In this document: positions 47,657-49,099 of the stretch, piece after piece
Layout: each line of letters starts with the position of its first letter
How positions within the stretch are numbered: position 1 is the stretch's first letter
Origin: Clostridiales bacterium
GTDB lineage: Bacteria > Bacillota > Clostridia > Christensenellales > Borkfalkiaceae
Direction: 5' to 3'
NCBI GenBank assembly: GCA_015055545.1
Contig: SVHY01000013.1
Coordinates: 1-49,099 of the forward strand
DNA length: 49,099 nt
Program-made: the position numbers and the translations under genes
The notes under the pieces: model-generated
What the model was told of the DNA's origin: nothing
The model's database searches: none
Seen by the model: the letters and a program-made list of their open reading frames with translations, nothing else

Positions 47657-49099
47657 ATGGCGGAAAAGAACGATATTATTTGCGCGGTCGTGGACGCCAT
47701 GGGTTCAAGCGGCGAAGGGATTATTCGCCACGACGGGATTACCTATTTCGTGCCCGCGTGTCTACCGCAAGAAAAAGTTCGCTTTAAAGTACTGAAAGTA
47801 AAAGGGAATATCGGCTATGGCAAAATCGTAGAAGTTTTGACGCCCGCCGAGGAACGCGCACGGGCAAAATGTCCCGTGTTTTTGCGTTGCGGGGGTTGCT
47901 CGCTCCAACACTTAGATTACGCTTATCAGCTTTTACATAAGGCAAGCGTCGTGCAGGAAACGCTGCGGAAAATCGGCGGTATTTCCGTCCAAGTCCCCGT
48001 AACGGTCAAAAGCGATTATCCGTACGGGTATAGAAATAAGCTGCAAATGCCGATCGGCGTGGACGCGCAGGGCAACACCGTCGTTGGATTCTATGCCGAG
48101 CGTAGCCACCGTATCGTACCCGTGTCGGCGTGCGCCATTCATCCCGAATGGGCGGAACAACTGATTGCTATTATTAAACGCTATGCTAACGAGTGCGCCG
48201 TGAAAGGCTACGACGAAGAAAAACGTACGGGCGCGCTTAGGCATATCGTCGCGCGAGAAATCGGCGGTAATTTCATTTTCACCTTGGTTTCCGCAAAACG
48301 CCAACTGCCCAACGTGGAGTACTTAAAGGATTTACTTGCCGAAAAATTTCATTCCTTTTCCCTGTATCTTAATTTTAACGATACGGATACCAACGTTATT
48401 TTGGGAAAAGAGTTTCAACTCATACACGGTAGGGGTGTATTTGAAGTGGAAGAGTTCGGAATCCGCTACGAGGCGGGACCCGTTACCTTTTTACAGGTCA
48501 ACGAGAACGTGCGCGTGAAATTGTATAAGGACGCGTTAAAAACGGTTACGGGCGAGGGCGACGAAGTAGTTATCGACGCGTATTCGGGCGGCGGGCTGTT
48601 GACGGCGATGATAGCCAAAAAAGCCAAGCGCGTGTACGGGATAGAACTGGAAGAAGAGGCGTCGCGGTGCGCAGACGCGCTCAAACGCAAAAACGGTTTA
48701 AAGAACATGACGAATATTTGCGGAGCGGTGGAAGATAAGATCGGCGCGGTGTTGGATAAGGAGAAAGACGAAAAACTGCGTTTAATTTTAGATCCGCCGC
48801 GAGCGGGCATAGCGCGTAGCGTTGTAAAAGCGTTGCTTGCAAGCGGTATTGAAAAGCTGACGTTGATTAGTTGTAATCCTGCAACGCTTGCGCGGGATTT
48901 GGGGATATTGACGGGACGGCTAATAGAAAGCGAAACGGGGGAACTTTTGAAAAACCCTGCCTACAAAAACGTAGCGGACGGGGAAACGTTGGCAGGTTAT
49001 TACGCAATCGAGCGCATACAACCTTACGACATGTTCCCACAAACAAAACACGTCGAGACACTCGTAGTTTTACGCACGAAATCGTCGAACGACCGTTCG
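47657..49099 (+). CDS. RNA 5-methyluridine methyltransferase (RlmD/RumA type), 3' end outside window
   Basis: The frame from ATG 47657 is open to the last base: 481 codons, no stop, so the C-terminus is probably close. Seen: an N-terminal region where TrmA-family proteins carry a TRAM domain, 4Fe-4S cysteines Cys72, Cys78 and Cys81 (CPVFLRCGGCSLQH) and Cys159, SAM motif DAYSGGGLLT (about 308-316), DPPRAG (379-384), and the nucleophilic Cys406 in ISCNPATLARD. It makes m5U in 23S rRNA or tRNA; Bacillota often carry several paralogues, so the exact target is open. AGGT eleven bases upstream is a weak ribosome-binding site. Confidence 0.9.
   Translation, partial: MAEKNDIICAVVDAMGSSGEGIIRHDGITYFVPACLPQEKVRFKVLKVKGNIGYGKIVEVLTPAEERARAKCPVFLRCGGCSLQHLDYAYQLLHKASVVQETLRKIGGISVQVPVTVKSDYPYGYRNKLQMPIGVDAQGNTVVGFYAERSHRIVPVSACAIHPEWAEQLIAIIKRYANECAVKGYDEEKRTGALRHIVAREIGGNFIFTLVSAKRQLPNVEYLKDLLAEKFHSFSLYLNFNDTDTNVILGKEFQLIHGRGVFEVEEFGIRYEAGPVTFLQVNENVRVKLYKDALKTVTGEGDEVVIDAYSGGGLLTAMIAKKAKRVYGIELEEEASRCADALKRKNGLKNMTNICGAVEDKIGAVLDKEKDEKLRLILDPPRAGIARSVVKALLASGIEKLTLISCNPATLARDLGILTGRLIESETGELLKNPAYKNVADGETLAGYYAIERIQPYDMFPQTKHVETLVVLRTKSSNDRS

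Overview
The window looks like a chromosomal segment of an endospore-forming Bacillota (class Clostridia), probably an uncultured gut lineage of moderate GC. The grounds are: sporulation genes (SpoIVFA/SpoIVFB, a SpoIIQ-like M23 protein, a possible YwmB-like protein), a Trp T-box leader, the Clostridia-style neighbourhood rpmE, DUF1385, prmC, prfA, YitT, a DUF5685 gene, and promoters of the TTGACA-17-TATAAT type. No prophage, transposase, tRNA or CRISPR array was seen. All identifications come from reading motifs by eye; no database search was run.

Layout. 1-793: 3' end of a 23S rRNA gene, a long spacer, a 5S rRNA and its terminator. 967-5362: a stand-alone Cas4-like nuclease domain (minus), then spoIVFA-spoIVFB and ribonuclease G. 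5393-9786: an AraC regulator divergent from an oxidoreductase, a DMT transporter and an M20 amidohydrolase. 10008-10549: a divergent pair of a small unknown protein and a small Cro/C1-type regulator sharing one promoter palindrome. 10798-15054 (minus): TrpB2 behind a Trp T-box, and an operon of an MDR-like protein, an SGNH hydrolase and a YfcE phosphodiesterase. 15252-19584: rpmE, a DUF1385-PrmC fusion, prfA, yitT. 19697-21874: an XRE regulator divergent from a leucine-rich-repeat lipoprotein and an unknown protein, with two clear operators. 22252-25525: prmA, rsmE, mtaB, hinT. 25931-37296: a sialic-acid locus (AraC, nanA, intracellular sialidase, carbohydrate ABC importer, repeat-rich surface proteins, one of them split by a frameshift). 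37458-40110: sporulation proteins and an aminotransferase. 40249-42948: an AT-rich DpnII-like restriction-modification cassette between two look-alike terminators. 43184-49099: a small P-loop protein, thrC behind a tandem array of ribosome-binding-site-like repeats, DUF5685, a J-like protein, a membrane protein, and an RNA m5U methyltransferase running off the end.

How the genes work together. The sialic-acid locus reads as one pathway: the lipoprotein and two permeases import a sialylated sugar, the cytoplasmic sialidase releases sialic acid, NanA cleaves it, and the adjacent AraC protein probably senses it. The restriction cassette is a methylase/endonuclease/methylase set whose first methylase carries its own DNA-binding domain and sits behind an inverted repeat. 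The translation genes (rpmE, prmC, prfA, prmA, rsmE, mtaB, rlmD-like, rng) form housekeeping blocks.

The most unusual signal is outside the genes. Many intergenic regions carry modular arrays of tiny hairpins: eight copies of a three-hairpin element whose stems differ between copies yet stay paired, plus a second family separated by TGAATT-type spacers, including a 200-base array just upstream of prfA.
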